From: Saccharina japonica
Taxonomy: Eukaryota > Sar > Phaeophyceae > Laminariales > Laminariaceae
Assembly (NCBI GenBank): GCA_008828725.1
Contig: MEHQ01000337.1
Span: 436,153-500,152 of the forward strand
Length of the DNA: 64,000 nt
Direction of reading: 5' to 3'
The notes below the pieces were generated by a model. The model was not told the origin of the DNA. It searched no databases and saw nothing but the letters and a program-made list of their open reading frames with translations. Numbering within the stretch: position 1 is the first letter of the stretch; the number at the start of each line of letters is the position of its first letter. Positions 21,771-34,500 of the stretch are shown here, piece by piece. The position numbers and the translations under genes are program-made.

Positions 21771-22075
21771 TACGCAAGTATAAAATAATGGCAAGAGTTC
21801 ATGGGTACTGCAAGTGAAATGCCGGCGTACCACCCACGAGAAAACAGCAGCACAAACCAGACCAGAAGTATAACAACAAAAATACGACAAAACCAAGTGA
21901 GATCGAAGATTTCGTCCAAACTCATCTTTACATATGGCCTTAACCCGTTTTCTGGTCGGTTTTGTTTTTTTGCCACTCCCCCCCCCAAAAAAAACGACCG
22001 CGCAGGGCTTCGTGGAGGCGAACGAATACACTTTCGGGAGTTTTCCGTCGGTAGCGCGGAAGGGCGACGGGAAAG

Positions 22076-22670
22076 GGTACGGACTGTTCTGCGGACCGCG
22101 CCCGGCGAGGTGCGTGACCCGACCTACCAGTGTGGTAGAGGGTAGAGGATATCGGATATCGTATGATATCGAAAAAATGATATATGTTCGAAATTTTAAA
22201 ATATCGTTTTTTTCTTTTCAATTTGTCGACATATCAACGACGGGGTAGCGGACCGTTCTGCCGACCGCGCCCGGTGAGTTGCGTGACTCCACCTGCCAAT
22301 GGCGGTGTAGGGTATATCGAATATCGCATCGAACTTTTGATATATCGAAATACTGAAGTTTTGATATATCGAAATATTGAACTTTCGATATGTCGAAACA
22401 TCGACGACGGGGTACAGACTGTTTCTGCGGACCGCGCCCTCGAGGTGCGTGGATCCGCCTTTTATACCGATGGTAGTTTAGGATACTATCGGATATCGTG
22501 TCGATTTCTGCGATGTACGTATTGAGGTATCTATATTTCTTGACATGGAAATGCCGAAACTGATGAATTTTCCCGGATTTTTCTGTCGGTGGTGAGGGGA
22601 GGTGACGCGATGAGGGTACGGACTGTCCTGCGGACAGCGCCCGGCGAGGTGCGTGGCTCCACCTACAGAA
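22076..22670 (+). repeat. Tandem repeat with about 167-bp unit
   Basis: The motif GGTACGGACTGTTCTGCGGA followed by CCGCGCCCGGCGAGGTGCGT recurs near 22,076, 22,243, 22,410 and 22,616. The intervals are filled with TATCGAAAT-rich sequence. Starts are about 167 bp apart for the first three units. Confidence 0.7.
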
Positions 22671-23000
22671 AGTTGGGCATCATATCGAAAGTTGGATAAT
22701 ATATCAACAGTTGGATATCATATCGAAATTTGGATATCATATCGAAAGTTGGATAGCATGTCGAAATTTGGATATCAGATCGAAAGTTGGGTATCACATC
22801 GAAAGTTGGATATTATATCGAAAGTCGGATATCAACAGTTGGATATCATATCGAAATTTGGATATCATATCGAAAGTTGGATAGCATGTCGAAATTTGGA
22901 TATCAGATCGAAAGTTGGGTATCACATCGAAAGTTGGATATTATATCGAAAGTCGGATATCAGATCGAAAGTTGCGATATCATATCGAAAGTTGAGGTTC
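22670..23000 (+). repeat. ATATCGAAAGTTGG minisatellite with 128-bp higher-order unit
   Basis: Basic units of about 18 bp (GATATCATATCGAAAGTTG) differ slightly in a fixed order. The order repeats after 128 bp: ATCAACAGTTGGATATC occurs at 22,703 and 22,831. Open frames rich in YRKLD-like repeats are by-products. Confidence 0.8.
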
Positions 23001-23584
23001 GTTGGGATACAGCTATGAAGCCCATACGGCCCCTACATCTCCGTCTAAGAGTAAAACCAGGTATATCATGACCTAAATCAATGCGCTTTCTCTCTTCATC
23101 CCCTTTCATCCAAGTTAGTAGTGTTGGGTATCGTACCCGAAAGTTTTTATATGTCGAAATGCCATGTTTTTATTTTCGATATATCTTATATATCAATCTG
23201 ATTTTGCACTATTCCCTGGCGTCCAAGTTAGTAGTAATAGTGATATATAAAACCCGTAGTACACGCGATGGAAGTGTCACACACAGCTTGCAAACATTGG
23301 TTTGGTCGAAATCCTCGATCTCCCACAGCTGTTGTTTTTTGTTTTTGTTTAATATCGTACCGGAATTTTTCGATATGTGGAAATATCATATTTTCACTTT
23401 TGATGTACATATCATACGAAGTATATATCGAACTGGTGTTGCCTTCCATCCCCTGGAATCCCAAGTCAGCAGTGTTGGGTAGGATCGTACAGGAAAGTTT
23501 CGACATGTCGAAATATCATATAGTTTATTCGCGAGCACATCAGCTTGAAGATTTTTGTTCGAGGGGAGTGTGCTATCTTGTGTG

Positions 23585-24380
23585 ATGGCTGGTAAACGGT
23601 AGTACTAATATGGATTGAGTCACTGCCTGGCATAGACATCCCTGTGTGGCCACGAGGGTCGTGCCTCCCACGGCTCGGATTGATCGTCGATTCCTACTGC
23701 ACTTCATGATCTAGAGCAATGCCTGCCTTATAAGGATGACGGCTTATTTTCCGAGAAGCATGACCTAGAAGGCGTTTGTTCGCGCAACCCTTGCCAAGAG
23801 GGCTGTGTGCCCTATCATAGCCCTAACGCAAATAGTACTATTACGAGGGACCGTAGTGAATAGGACCAAATTTTGTTGATCCAAATATTTAAATATAAGT
23901 CCTGCTGTGGACCGAAGCTCCATGAGTAGGGTGAGACGTTCACTGTCACAAGCTGAAGATATTTTATTTTAATGGTTTAGGGGATTAGAGTTCCTCACGA
24001 GCTGACCGGACGAGAGATTGCCGGGTTCAACGTTGAGTAGGCGTTGATTAATTGCTGTCTAGATCCCCCTATGCAGAACCACAGTCGTATGGGAAAGCTA
24101 GCCGGATGAAGATCGAGAGATCATCATGAACGCGCGTCTGAAGGGGTAAGGATTTTGATTAATTCTTGCCTATAAGGATGGGGACCGAGATCTGCCATGC
24201 GCTTTTCGGCCGCAAGAAAGAAGAAATAATAAGTAGGTCCTACTTACTATTGCCCCCCGCAGTAGCGAACGTATCAGACTAACCGGTGGCTACCCATTTG
24301 GAATAGCTCAAGCAGCCAGAAAATATTGCCTCAAAAGGCGGCAAGTGTAACCCCAACTATTGGATAACTCTTTTGATATT
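23585..24380. other. No gene recognised
   Basis: Unique-looking sequence with a half MITE of the GGACC..ATAGTAAATAGG family at about 23,837-23,925 and a solo right end near 24,235-24,262. No credible exon. Confidence 0.5.
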
Positions 24381-24384
24381 TCAG

Positions 24385-24700
24385 GGCAGATAATCTGTAT
24401 GATCTGTATGATCGGTATGATCTGTATGATCTAGGTCATGTTGCCGGGTGGGAGCCGTGTAACGTGCATGATCTAGCACATGTTTCCTGGGCTGGATCTG
24501 TACTACACAGATCCGGCTCCGCGTCTCTTAACGGAAGGTTAGGACCTAGATGATCTAGATTGTCTATCTGATATGTCTGTAGATGATCTATCTGATCTAT
24601 CTGTATATCGTTCATCTGATGTATCTGTAGATGATCTATCTGATGTATCTGTAGATGATCTATCTAATGTATCTGTAGATGATCTATCTGGCCGGGGTGC
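24385..24700 (-). repeat. GATC/CTAG-rich repeat element, inverted copy
   Basis: Inverted relative of 7,634-8,060. It carries TAGATGATCTATCTGATGTATC tandem units at 24,545-24,690 and the conserved ATCTAGCACATGTTTCCTGG tail at 24,470-24,490. Confidence 0.65.
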
Positions 24701-24764
24701 GATACCTTCACACGGAATAACGGGGAATATACCCTCATCCATTGATTCACAACCGTAAATGTTT

Positions 24765-24880
24765 GTAGTACGGGAGACCATAGTAAACAGGACGTACGGT
24801 AGACACAAAAACTTGTGTATTCACCTGTTTTTGCTACGTAACTACATTTAGTCCTATTTACTAGGGCCCCCCGTAATTGC
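24765..24880 (-). mobile_element. ~110-bp MITE (GGGGGACCATAGTAAATAGG family)
   Basis: TACGGGAGACCATAGTAAAC at the left and inverted CCTATTTACTAGGGCCCCCCGTAAT at the right flank the family core in reverse orientation (CACAAAAACTTGTGTATTCACC). Confidence 0.7.
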
Positions 24881-25346
24881 TCAACCGTGTTGTACGTTGG
24901 TGTACAAACCATAAGTATGACGACGAGCTGGTTCAAGCTGAATACCCCAAATGACCAAACGTTAAGGCGAAAACCCTCACCTCCTCACCCGCCCCCGTTC
25001 CACTTCCCCCCCCCGCCTCCCGGAAATTAAATTAACTCATTGAAGCTGTCATCCATATGCAAGTCCGCCTCGCAAGCGGTTCTTAGTAGGATGCAGCTCA
25101 CCCTTCATGCGACTCGCCCAACACGTCACGGCGCTTCGCGCTTGGTGCTAACAATGTCTGCCTGGTCGGGGAAAACCTGACATGCTCCGTCCCGGCATTG
25201 TAGGGATGCGAGGGTCTATAGTCATACGACTACGGCGATGCATGAAAATTAAGTACACCCTTCCTCCCCCCTCCCCCCCCTCTCCTTTTCATCCATTGCT
25301 TTTTTCGTTTGTCGCGGTTGGTTTTCGTTTTTCGGGCGCTCCGAAG

Positions 25347-25419
25347 GGCGGGAGAGGTGGTGCTGCACGTCCCTCCGGCGCTGTGGCTGCCGTACTGTGC
25401 TGAGGCGGCAGTGCGAAAG
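25347..25419 (+). CDS. SET gene, exon with AGEVVLHVP motif
   Basis: The acceptor follows a long pyrimidine tract (TTTTCGTTTTTCGGGCGCTCCGAAG, read in two parts) and the donor is AAG|GTAACC. It encodes the conserved segment AGEVVLHVPPALWLPYCAE and ends in phase 0, matching the next exon. The same frame stays open a few codons upstream (RALRR), so the 5' boundary may be further left. Confidence 0.75.
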
Positions 25420-26092
25420 GTAACCGACCAATTATGGGCTGCGTTTGGATAGTGTAACCATCAAAAGGCGTTTTGTGTAACCGAAAAATGTGCGGTGTGA
25501 CGTGAGGAGCAATTATGGGTTGGGTTTGGATAGTGTGATCGACGAAAGGCGTTTGTGTAACCGAAAAATGAGGGTGCGATCATTTTTTATACAGCTCGCT
25601 CAATTTTTCTTGAACGGGAAGGTTGTGCCAATTCTGTACCGAACAAGGTGTTTCCGTAGGGTTGGGCACTGGCTGACGCAGTCAGCAGCGATTATACTGT
25701 CGTCAAAATCAATCAGTATACTGGATTGCAGCAGTATACTGTCATTCCGTCATTCCTCTTCCTCTCTCCTCCCGAAACGCAATCGGTGGGTTTCCGTACT
25801 ATAGTATGGCGTGTTTCTTGACCGTACGTGGGATAAACAATACTGACGGATATACTGGCCAGGTCCATCAGTAGATTACTGCTGCCAGTAGATTATTACT
25901 GCCAGTAGATTACTACTGCCAGTACATACTGTGCCAGTGCCCAGCCCTATGTTTTCGGGAATATCTGGTCTCTGGAGAGCCTTCCGAAAGTAATATTGTT
26001 CGACTTTAGCACCCTTTTCTGCCGTTGCGGAGAAAAAAAAACGAGCGCTGAAAAAACGACCTCGGAAGAGCGTCGAAAAAAAAAAAAAAAAG

Positions 26093-26128
<36 letters not shown>

Positions 26129-29100
26129 TGTGCGAACTCAACGCTCTGTACGGTAACCGTCAAATGAGTTGTGTAACCGCCAGATGTGCGGTGTAACCGA
26201 AACATGTGTCGTGTAACCGGCCATGGTGCTGCTGTGTAACCGCCAATGGTGTGACGTACCCTCACAAAAGGTGCTCTACAAATGTGTTGATTGTGTAACC
26301 GCCAAAATGCGTTGTGTAACCGCCAAAATGCGTTGTGTAACCGCCAATATGCGTTGCGTAACCGCCAAATGCGTTGTGTAACCGCCAACATGCGTTGTGT
26401 AACCGCCATCATGCGTTGTGTAGCCGCCAAATGCGTTGTGTAACCGCCAAAATGCGTTGTGTAACCGCCAAATGCGTTGTGTAACCGCCAAAATGCGTTG
26501 TGTAACCGCCAAAATGCGTTGTGTAACCGCCAAATGTTGCCGTATAACCGACTATCCGACCAACCGGTGGCTGAAACCGGACAATCTGTTGTGTATCCGA
26601 CAATGTGTATGTGTTCTGCCGTGTCTTCAGGCGGAGGCGGGTGCTCCGGATGTCCTTGCCCGCGTCAGCCACGCCTGCGCCAGGATGAGCGGCGGGAGCG
26701 CGTCCAGTCTAGCCCCGTTCTCTTGCCTCGCTCTCGAGCTCCTCTTTACGCTCGAAAGGTTTGTGCAAGTACAGAAGCTTGCTACGCACGGGTTACCCCA
26801 ATGTGGACCTAAAAACATGCCTCTGGAGACATTGGACAGTATAGCAAACCCCCTCGAGGTGTCGACAGTATTCAAAAGTCGGTGTACCTAGGTGCCCAGG
26901 ACCCCCCCCTCTCCCGCTGCTCTAATTCGGACGTAAAAACTTGCTTATGAAGACCTTGAACAGTATCTCTAGCAAACCCCACAAGGAATTTGGGCGTAAA
27001 AACTTGCTTGTGGAGACCTTGAACAATATCTCTAGCAAACCCCACAATGAATTTGGGCGTAAAAACTTGCTTGTGGAGACTTTGAACAATCTCTCTAGCA
27101 AACCCCACAAGGCGTCTCAACAACCTCTGTATTCGGTATATACGCCTGAAGGTGGGCTACGTTGTTCAGAGTCTCCACACTGCTTTGGTTTTCACGCCCG
27201 ACGATGTATGCTACTTAACCCATTCATAGCTGGAAAAAACTCATCCCACACTAATTCCAAGTAGTTTGTCGCCAAAAACGGGGGACCAGTTCTTAAGGGG
27301 TTAAGGTAGAGGTGTACCATTTTTGTTTCTGGGGTTCCTCACTTCAGGAGCTCTATACTATTAGTAAGTCAAAAAATGATTTTGAAGGGAAATATAAAGT
27401 TTTTTTAACGTATAATACCTGCGATGAACAACTCCCATGGCCTAAGATGAAAAAAATAAAAAAAATAACTTTGCAACGAAATAACGAAATTCCGACGATT
27501 TTGAGTTAAGAAGCCTCCCCCCGCCGTCATGTAGAAAACGTTTCAGAAAAAAAAAGGTATACCTATACCTCTATCGTAACACGCCTCTTGGGTAGTACAG
27601 GGATAGGTGGGGGGGGGGTCCCTGCCTCCTGTATATATAGGGGTACGTACAAAGCTGTTTTCGACCGAAGTATTGATTTTTGAAGGGGACCCTTTTCTCG
27701 GGGGCTATGGTATTGGGGTGCGTACTCATATATAGAGCTGTGACTCGGCACAACTTAAGGTCACCAACTAGTTATGAATTGGGCTAGTATTTAGTCGTTT
27801 CCCGGGGTTGCCGAGTATCCGACTTACTGGGTTTCCACACTTGACGGAAGGGGTGTTGAATGCGCGATGCATTTTTTTCATACGACTACGGCCATGCACA
27901 AATATCGAGTACCCCCCCACCCCCCGCCAAGCAATGTCTGCCTGGTTGGTGGAAACCCAACGTGCTCCGACCCGGAATTGTAGGGATGCGAGGGTCTATG
28001 GCCATACGACCACGGCCGTGCACAACATGAATACACCCCCCACAATGGTCGCATGCTTCTTTTTTTTCTCTATCGTTGTGCTTGGCCACGCCATCAGAGA
28101 CACCGAGGAGCCGTACCTAGGCCTGCTCTGGGAAGCTTCACGATCGGCTGCATCCCTGCCGCATCCGCTTCTAATGGGTCCGAGGCACCTGGACCACCTT
28201 CAGGTTAGAGGGGAGAGACACGTGCCACGAGATAGTAGGGGGGGGCACAGCCAGTGGCCCTTTTTGGCTGAAACCTTTTCTGACCGACTAATTCCTGACT
28301 ATTAGTGTACTCCTGGACTGAGTTAACTATCACCCGGTGTGATATACTACATGTGACGGAGGACCATCCGTATAAATCTATATATCTTAGTTCGCTTATC
28401 ACATATGCACATCCTTACGTCTGCGGATATCTCCAGCCTCTGATCGCCTTTCCGCGCGGTTTCTTCGCTGAGGCGTGCCCCCGCCTCGCCTGCAACCGCC
28501 GGCTTAGCTGATCCGCCCGCTCGGCGCCGTAGCGCGCGCGCGAGGCCTCGACGTCGAGATCTACGACGAGATCTATATAAAGCATAATGCATATAGTAAA
28601 TAGGACCAAATATTGTTAGTAAAAAGAGGGAAGTATATTGTTTTTTGTGTGTACCGTAAAGGACCAAATATTGTCAGCAAAATAGGGAAGTATATGGGTT
28701 TTTGTGTGCACGTGCACCGTAGGTCCCCTATGAATAGGACCAAAGTTTGTTAGTAAAAATAGGGAAGTATATTGGTTTTTGTGTGTACCGAATATTGCTA
28801 TTAATAGTAAAAATAGGTCCTATTTACTATGGTCCTCTGCAAGTAGTTTTCGTTAGCAGCACCCAAGCTAAGGGGTGGCTATCGGGTCATAATTAGTGAG
28901 ACGATTACGGCACCCGCCTCTGCGTCATTGGGGGATGCTACAATGGTTGGCGGTGTCCCGAGTTACAATGGTTGCGGTGCAAGGAGTCGTACGGCACCGG
29001 CGCAACATGCTCCTACCTGTACTGCTCGGCGCCCACTCTGCTCGTGAAAATGGATGATAACACCAAACTTTACGATTTGTTTCAGGTCGCTATCTCGGGG

Positions 29101-31505
29101 GTGCCAAAGGGATTAGTCCTACACGTTTTATCGAAAGTCAGTCTTGACTTACCTGTAGTAATAGTATGGGGCTCCTGAAGTGAGGAGGCTCAGAAAAATT
29201 AGGCGCTACCCTTGTAAGGTAAACCCTACTGTTGCACGCGTCAATAGGGGGGGGGGGGCGTACTCACTTGTTGGTTGCCTTAGTAATTTTACCATTGACC
29301 ACGCTTCCCTTTCGAGACGCGTTAATGGCAGGAGGGGGGTGTTCTCATATCGTGCACGGCCGTAGTCGTATGACCATAGGGGGGGGGGGGGGGGGGAGGG
29401 CTTACGGGGGGTCAGACGTTAGCAGCGGTCCCGCGAGTACCAGCGCCGTGAGTCGGCTTACTTCTAGCCACCGAACTACCGTAGTAGTTATTCGTTGGCC
29501 ACAGTAGATGTTGTAGTTGGTTGTGTATGTTTTACGTAGCGCTTGTTCAGAGGTAGGGGTATGACTTGGCTGGCTATATGTCGCCGAGCGGTGATTACTT
29601 GGCTAGATACTCCAAGGTTTTACAGCAGTTCGTTGCATGTGGTCGTTTGCGGAGTCCTGTTTTTTTTTTTTTTGCGTTTGACGGGCACGTTGTTTTATGG
29701 CTCGAGCTGCGTGTACAGACCATGATCTATCTATCTACAGATCATCTAGTTCCTCACCTGCAGTATTGAGAGGTTGTGCACGATCTGTCTAGTCCATTTT
29801 CAGTCCAGGAAACATGTACTAGATCATGCAGATGATACGGGGCCCACCCTGCAACATGAACTAGATCATCCAAGATCGGAAATATATCTTCCTTGAAAGG
29901 TCTACTGCATATAGACCACGATGTGGGAATTATCTATCTGGTCTGTCCGAGGTGTGTCACGTTAACATTTTTTAATTGTACGCTGAGTCAGACACCTGGC
30001 ATTGCATAAAAGGCTTATTTTCGTTACCCAACTAATTACTATCCTTCAAGCCCATTCAACTCAAAGCTGTCGTCGATATGCAGCTCACCCTTCACGCGAC
30101 TGTCAAAACACCTTGCGTTGCTCCGCGCTTGGTGCAAACAATGTCCGCCTGGTCGGTGAACACCCGACTTGCTCCATCCCAGGATTGTAGGGATACGAGG
30201 GTCTATGGTCATACGACTATGGTCATGCATGGCATGAGTGACTCCCTCTCCCTGATCGGGGAAAACTAGACGTGCTCCGTCCGGGCATTGTAGAGATGCA
30301 AGGGCTTATGGTAATACGACTGCGGCCATGCATGCCATGAGTCCCCCCATCATATATACGACTTCAGCCATGCATGACATGAGTACACCATCATTCGACT
30401 ACGGCCGTGCATGACACGAGTACCCCCCCCCCCCCCCTCCCCCATTTCTCCGGATCTCGCAAAGCGGAGCGGTGGCGATGCCGTCAATCTGGACTATGGC
30501 TTCCATTGAGGCAGGATACATACATAATACATCTGCTGTCTCTGGAATGCGCCAGCACCAGATATTAAATCAGAGTTCATCGGAGCTGTCGTCATATGCA
30601 AGTCCGCCCTCATAGGCATGGTTCTTTAGCAGGGATGCAACTCACCCTCCATGCGACTCGCCCAATACCTCACGGCGCTTCGCGCTTGGTGCAAGCAATG
30701 TCTGCCTGGTTGGTGAAAACCCAACGTGCTCCGTCCCGGCATTGTAGGGATGCGAGGGTCTATGGTCATACGACTACGGCCGTGCACGACACGAGTACAC
30801 CCCCCCACCACCACCACCACCACCACCGTCATGCCCTGTCTCCGCAACTCCGTTTCTTTGTAGGCTAGCCCTTTAAGGAAGTCCATCACGATTGCCGCGG
30901 AGACTTACAGCCTTATTCACCGAAGCATCTTGGGTCTGGGAGGTGAACCGCCACCATCGCCAGGAGGGTACGATAACGGTAAGTAGGGGCCCACTTATTT
31001 GAGACAAGTACTACGATACAGGGGTATGTAGCACTTTTTTTGCCTTCTGAGACAAATGCTAATGTGTCTGCCTGACGGGTCTTCTCAAGTGAGGAACTAC
31101 CCAATAAGGCGTCTGCCTTATAAGGCATTCCTTATTGCAATACTTTTCGGTTTAGACCTCGCAGGTCATGGGGAATTATTGCTCGTCGGGGGAAAAAGCG
31201 TACACGTTCTTCTTTAAAGCCGTTGTTTGGGTGACTTAGTGGTAGTATAGAGCTTCTACACTATAATCAAGTGAGGAGCGCTCATGAAATATTAGGCGCT
31301 ACCCTTATAAGGCAAACCTGCGTCAGAGAACGTGTAAAAGTAGAGCTGTGAGTTGGATGACTACGCAAGTTTCCAGCTAGGTATTAGTTGGCTAGGTAAT
31401 ACACTTGGTTGCACTGATGCCAACTATCCGACTATTTAGGTTTCTTATTTGCACGTAGAAGGCTTCTCTGAAAACCCTGCCTCCATCTACCTTCGCATGA
31501 CTCTA

Positions 31506-31536
<31 letters not shown>

Positions 31537-34500
31537 CGTACCCCTCCTCCTCCTGCCCTCCCCCCAAGCGGTTCTTAGTAGGATGCAGCTCACCCTTCAC
31601 GCGATTCGCCCAACACCTAACGGTGCTTCGCGCTTGGCGCAAGCAATGTCTGCCTAGTTGATGAAAACTTGAAAACCCGACGTGCTCCGTCCCGGCATTG
31701 TAGGGATGCGAAGGTCTATTATGGTCATACGACCACGGCCATGCACGACATGAGTACTGCTATGGTCACACGACTACGGCCATGCACGACGTGAGAACCC
31801 CCCCCCCCATGCGACACGGTCGTCCATAGACAAGGCAGTCCGCCTCACAAGCGGTTCTCAGCAGGATGCAGCCCACCCTTCATGCCGTTCGCCCAACACC
31901 TCACGGCGCTTCCCGCTTGGTGAAAGCAAATGTCCGCCTGGTCGGTGAAATCCCGACGTACTCCGTCCGGGCAACGTAGGTATGCGAGGGTCTATGGCTA
32001 TACGACAACGGCCATGCATGACATGAGTACCCCCTCCCCCCCCTCCCCCCGTTACACCCCCGCCTCCCTCCCCCAGCGCCTCCTTGCTGCTCCACCCTTC
32101 ACTTCCCCCACTCTTCCACCCCCTCCCCCCCCCCCCCCTCCTCCCCCTAAACTCGTCCACGTGTTTAATGACATGAGTACACCCCCGCCCATCGTCAAAT
32201 CCCCCCCCCCCCTTCCCTTCCAAGCCTATATTATATAGGTTGGGTTGGCGTCGGTTGGTACCGACACTGTAAAGTATGCCGCTCACTACATGAGCTAGAC
32301 CACTAGTGTACCGATTTTTTTGTTGTTGGCGGTCGATCACAGCTGGCGGTCTTGTTAGATCATTTGTGCGAGGTGGAAAAGCGTTTTACTCCGCACAGTG
32401 GGGATGATCGTATCACGTGGTGTTCATGGTAAGGCACCCACGAGGCAGTTACATAGTGCTCCCATTACTGTCTCAGGAAGTGGCCACACCGGAACTTATG
32501 TTACCTCATTGAAGCTGTCATCCACAGGCAAGTCCGCCTCACAAGCGGTTCTTAGTAGGATGCAGCTCACCTTCATGCGACTCGCCGAACACCTCACGGC
32601 GCTTCGCGCTTGGTGCTGGCAATGTCTGCCTGGTCGGTAAAAAACCGACATGATCCGTCCCGGCATTGTAGGGATGCGAGGGTCTATGGTCATACGACTA
32701 AGACCATGCATGAATATGAAGTACACCCCCCCCTCCCTCCCCTGGCGTCTTCCTCCTGCCCCACTCCCCACGTTTCCGCTCCTCCCACCACTCCCTACAC
32801 CCACCCACCCACCCCCACCACACTCTTCCGCGTGTTTCGCTCCTTCCCCCCCCCCCGCCCATCACCCTCCACCCGCCTGACTGTGGCAGCAGCAGCAACA
32901 CCGTCAGCCGCATCTACCCGAGACTTCCTGTGGGCGCTAGGGATAGTCCTATCCAGAGGCGTGTCTGAAGATGCTGCAGGCGGGGCCGGCCTCGTTCCGT
33001 ACTTGGATTTCGCCAACCACGGTGATATTCTTGAAGGCGGGATTGCGGGGGCGGATGGGGTTGGAGGTGGGGGCGGCGGCGGCGGCGGCGGCCGCGCAAT
33101 GGCGTCCTGTGTACGGGGATTCGACGAGAGGACGGGGAGCCACTATCTGCGCGCGCTGCGGGATGTCGCGCCCGGTACGTTGCGGCGCTGTGCGTATGGC
33201 TGCTGCGTGGGGTTTGACAGCTAGTCAATGCGGTTTCCCAGCCTTTCGTAGGCGTGCCTCCTCAAAGTCGGGGTCTCGTTGTACATACGACAGTGGGTGC
33301 TTTATTACTTGACCCAGACTTGAAAAATCGGTAATATGTAGTCCGCACTACCTCCTCACATTGCGTGTTCGTTCCTAGAAAATTTCCAAGAAATTTCCTC
33401 GGCGGCCGGGATTGAAGGGTTGGGGTTTCAAGTGTTTTTTAGTAGCTACTTTGTTTCAACACTTTCATCGGAACTGGACCAAGGTCTGTCAGCAGTGTTC
33501 ATGTATAGCTTGGCCCGCTCTCGACCAAAATGGTTCGACGTTCCACGAGCAATGCTACGGCAGAGGTGGTGCCCTTTTAGGGGTGGCGACTTATTTTTTT
33601 CTGAGCTCGTCAAAGGAAGGAGGAGCTCATACGCATGGTATATACGATAGAGGTGCACCACGTTTTTTTCTGGCACTCCTCACTTGAGTAGCTCTATACT
33701 AATACTAAGTCAAAAACTGGTTTTAAGAAATCCCCATGGCCTACGTAGGTATTTGCAATTGTCAAGTTGCAAAAAAAAAGATGGCATTCCGACGGCTTTG
33801 GGGTGAGAAGCCCCGTAATCCAGAAAATATTTTCGCCAAAAGGTGCTACCTCTATGGTAGCACGGGTCCCTAATATCTCGCCCGAAGCATGGCTTCTAAG
33901 AAAACTATTCCCGCATCCCGACCAACCTTTGTATGCGCTGCATGCGCTGTATGCGCTAGTGCTAAAACAATTATGCTGGTAGAAGCATCCTACTTACTGG
34001 TAGTTGCTCTCTTGAGTAGCTCGACTGGTCCCAGTGACAAATCCCCGTGACAAAATATCGCCTCAGAATGCAAAAACTAACTATTAATACAACCCCTGTA
34101 CCTACCGTGGGATGAGTCCCATACTGGTTCCATATCGCACCTTCGTTGCTAGAAATTTCTCGGAGAAATGTCTCAAGAAATTTCCCAGGCGGTCGGGTCT
34201 AGGGTTTTGGGGTTCTGCTACTCTGGCCGGTATATCAGAAACGTTTTATGTGCATATTAGAGTCACAGACGGTGACTAGATTGACGGCCAAAATAGTATA
34301 TGGTTGGGGGGTAAAGTGAAGTTGCAGCAGCTGGTTTGCTGTTGGCAAACGGAAGCGACCGGTTAAATTGGCACACGACGCGTTTTGTTCTTCACCGGTA
34401 TGACCTGGATATAAGCCACGTTTGTATGGTGGATCAAATACCAAACGGAGCTTATAGTATCGGTCAGAGTGATAGGTGGAAGCGTGGTGAGGTTTTACGG

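Larger units (their letters stand above)
25068..32725 (+). repeat. Eight same-orientation copies of a ~200-bp repeat ending in poly-C
   Basis: The unit contains GGATGCAGCTCACCCTTCATGC, CGGCGCTTCGCGCTTGGTGC, AATGTCTGCCTGGTCGG, GGCATTGTAGGGATGCGAGG and CATACGACTACGGCCATGCA, then a C-rich tail. Copies lie near 25,068-25,260, 27,920-28,040, 30,060-30,235, 30,245-30,420, 30,595-30,810, 31,565-31,770, 31,835-32,030 and 32,515-32,725. All lie within or at the edge of introns of the SET gene. The cross-reading frames (RDARVYGHTT and similar) are not protein. Confidence 0.75.

Noticed and set aside
22653..23071. Open frames with repeated YRKLD-like peptides
   Set aside because: They follow the 18-bp minisatellite period and occur in two frames; no start context or domain.
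26276..26672. CRISPR-like array of regularly spaced GTGTAACCGCC
   Set aside because: The units are directly tandem with no unique spacers; it is a eukaryotic minisatellite in an intron.
30895..30985. A possible SET exon ending at a strong GTAAGT donor (30,979)
   Set aside because: None of its frames fits the family, and the 28,508 exon already satisfies both phase and motif spacing.
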